DNA of 64,000 nucleotides from positions 496,001 through 560,000 of the forward strand of contig OZ241918.1 of assembly GCA_965203915.1 (NCBI GenBank), given 5' to 3'. Below are positions 63,533 to 64,000 of the stretch, one piece after another. Source of the stretch: JASGCL01 sp965203915. GTDB taxonomy: Bacteria > Pseudomonadota > Alphaproteobacteria > JASGCL01. The notes under the pieces are model-generated. The model searched no databases. It was not told where the DNA came from and was given only the letters and a program-made list of their open reading frames with translations. Positions within the stretch are counted from its first letter, which is position 1, and every line of letters begins with the position of its first letter. The position numbers and the translations under genes were made by a program.

Positions 63533-64000
63533 ATGGCCAAGCAGAAGAACCTTCTTACCAGCAATTGGGGCATGACATTGGTCATGATCTTGCCCATTAT
63601 TTTCTATATGTGGTTGGTAAGTTTTTTGGTGCCCATGATGGTGGATGATTTTTTCCCTGCTTCCCATAATACTCAGGGCGATTTTTTTAACTGGTCGTTG
63701 ATTTGGGCGGAATTTAAGAATAGTTATTTTACCATGACGGGGCGCGTGGGAATGATTTTTTGGTCGTTCCTATTATTGTCTTTTGGCCGTATGCCATTTC
63801 ATCAAGACCCCGCCAATTTCATCCTTGCTGGTATCAACGCCGTGGTGTTTGTTGGTTTTCTATGGTCGGCCTACATGTTGGCTTTTGCACGGCGACCCAA
63901 CTTCCAAAACGCGCGGGACAGGTTTAATTGGGTGATATTATTTTTGCTCAGCATGACCATTTTGGCGCGCAAGGGGGATACTATTTTTTATATCAGCGGT
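63533..64000 (+). CDS. DUF6056-like multi-span membrane protein, 3' end outside window
   Basis: Begins with ATG at 63533, eleven bases after gtrA, and stays open to the window end (156 residues visible). The sequence MAKQKNLLTSNWGMTLVMIL begins a membrane segment at about residues 13-36, then comes a loop with DDFFPASHNTQGDFF, and a YFTMTGRVGMIFWS segment. An aromatic hydrophilic loop followed by a TGR/SGR motif resembles DUF6056 and GT-C-like membrane proteins linked to polysaccharide assembly. Four membrane segments are visible. The family call is tentative because most of the gene is missing. Confidence 0.6.
   Translation, partial: MAKQKNLLTSNWGMTLVMILPIIFYMWLVSFLVPMMVDDFFPASHNTQGDFFNWSLIWAEFKNSYFTMTGRVGMIFWSFLLLSFGRMPFHQDPANFILAGINAVVFVGFLWSAYMLAFARRPNFQNARDRFNWVILFLLSMTILARKGDTIFYISG

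Overview
The window looks like a chromosomal segment of an alphaproteobacterium of moderate to low GC content. I infer this from family content and order: a ubiquinol-cytochrome c chaperone gene next to a DUF177/YceD gene, a DUF1476 (F1-ATPase zeta inhibitor) gene, YbjN beside proC, fabA-fabB-fabI in a cluster, aroQ-accB-accC, a three-gene cytochrome bc1 operon (petABC), and a groESL promoter of the alphaproteobacterial sigma-32 type. The order within the class cannot be fixed from sequence alone. Several operons common in the class are broken up: mnmE without mnmG, rplY without pth, nadD without rsfS, and proA, proB and proC at three separate sites. Five predicted outer-membrane beta-barrel proteins and many short tandem repeats are present.

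Layout. 0-3.2 kb: end of a HigA-type antitoxin, mnmE, a DUF1905-like gene, dnaN. 3.3-4.4 kb: an AT-rich DUF4760-like gene and a non-coding stretch. 4.4-10 kb: rplY, an ICMT-like methyltransferase, tRNA-Arg(CCG) followed by a hairpin repeat cluster, a phosphoethanolamine-transferase-like sulfatase, proC, ybjN. 10-18 kb: mnmA, the fabA/fabB/fabI cluster with two extra small genes inside it, an outer-membrane protein, ettA. 18-29 kb: an AIPR phage-defence-type gene, uvrB, an M15 peptidase, a gamma-carbonic anhydrase, two outer-membrane proteins flanking a channel gene that lies between 97-bp perfect direct repeats, rpoH, a GFA-type protein, tRNA-Arg(ACG). 29-35 kb: DUF1476, the bc1 chaperone, DUF177, proA, nadD, groES, groEL. 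35-40 kb: an accessory region with a four-copy palindromic repeat array, a membrane gene that appears split by a -1 frame change, a catalytically degenerate inositol-monophosphatase relative and a vWA-like membrane protein. 40-47 kb: a polyamine operon (potF, acetylpolyamine deacetylase, potG, potH, potI, amidase). 47-51 kb: petABC, efp, tRNA-Lys. 51-64 kb: two outer-membrane proteins, accC, accB, aroQ, proB, rdgB, sufE, rpmB, a COQ10/RatA-like gene, topA, asd, lspA, tRNA-Val, gtrA and the start of a DUF6056-like membrane protein cut by the window end.

How the genes work together. The window supplies a complete glutamate-to-proline route (proB, proA, proC), the unsaturated fatty-acid branch (fabA, fabB, fabI) plus malonyl-CoA supply (accB, accC), a bc1 complex with its assembly chaperone, and a heat-shock circuit (rpoH plus a sigma-32-like groESL promoter). 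It also carries polyamine uptake coupled to deacetylation of acetylated polyamines. The least conventional parts are the split membrane gene at 36-37.6 kb, the structured repeat array at 35.3-35.95 kb, the channel gene between direct repeats at 24.6-25.7 kb, and the recurrent in-frame tandem repeats in otherwise ordinary genes.
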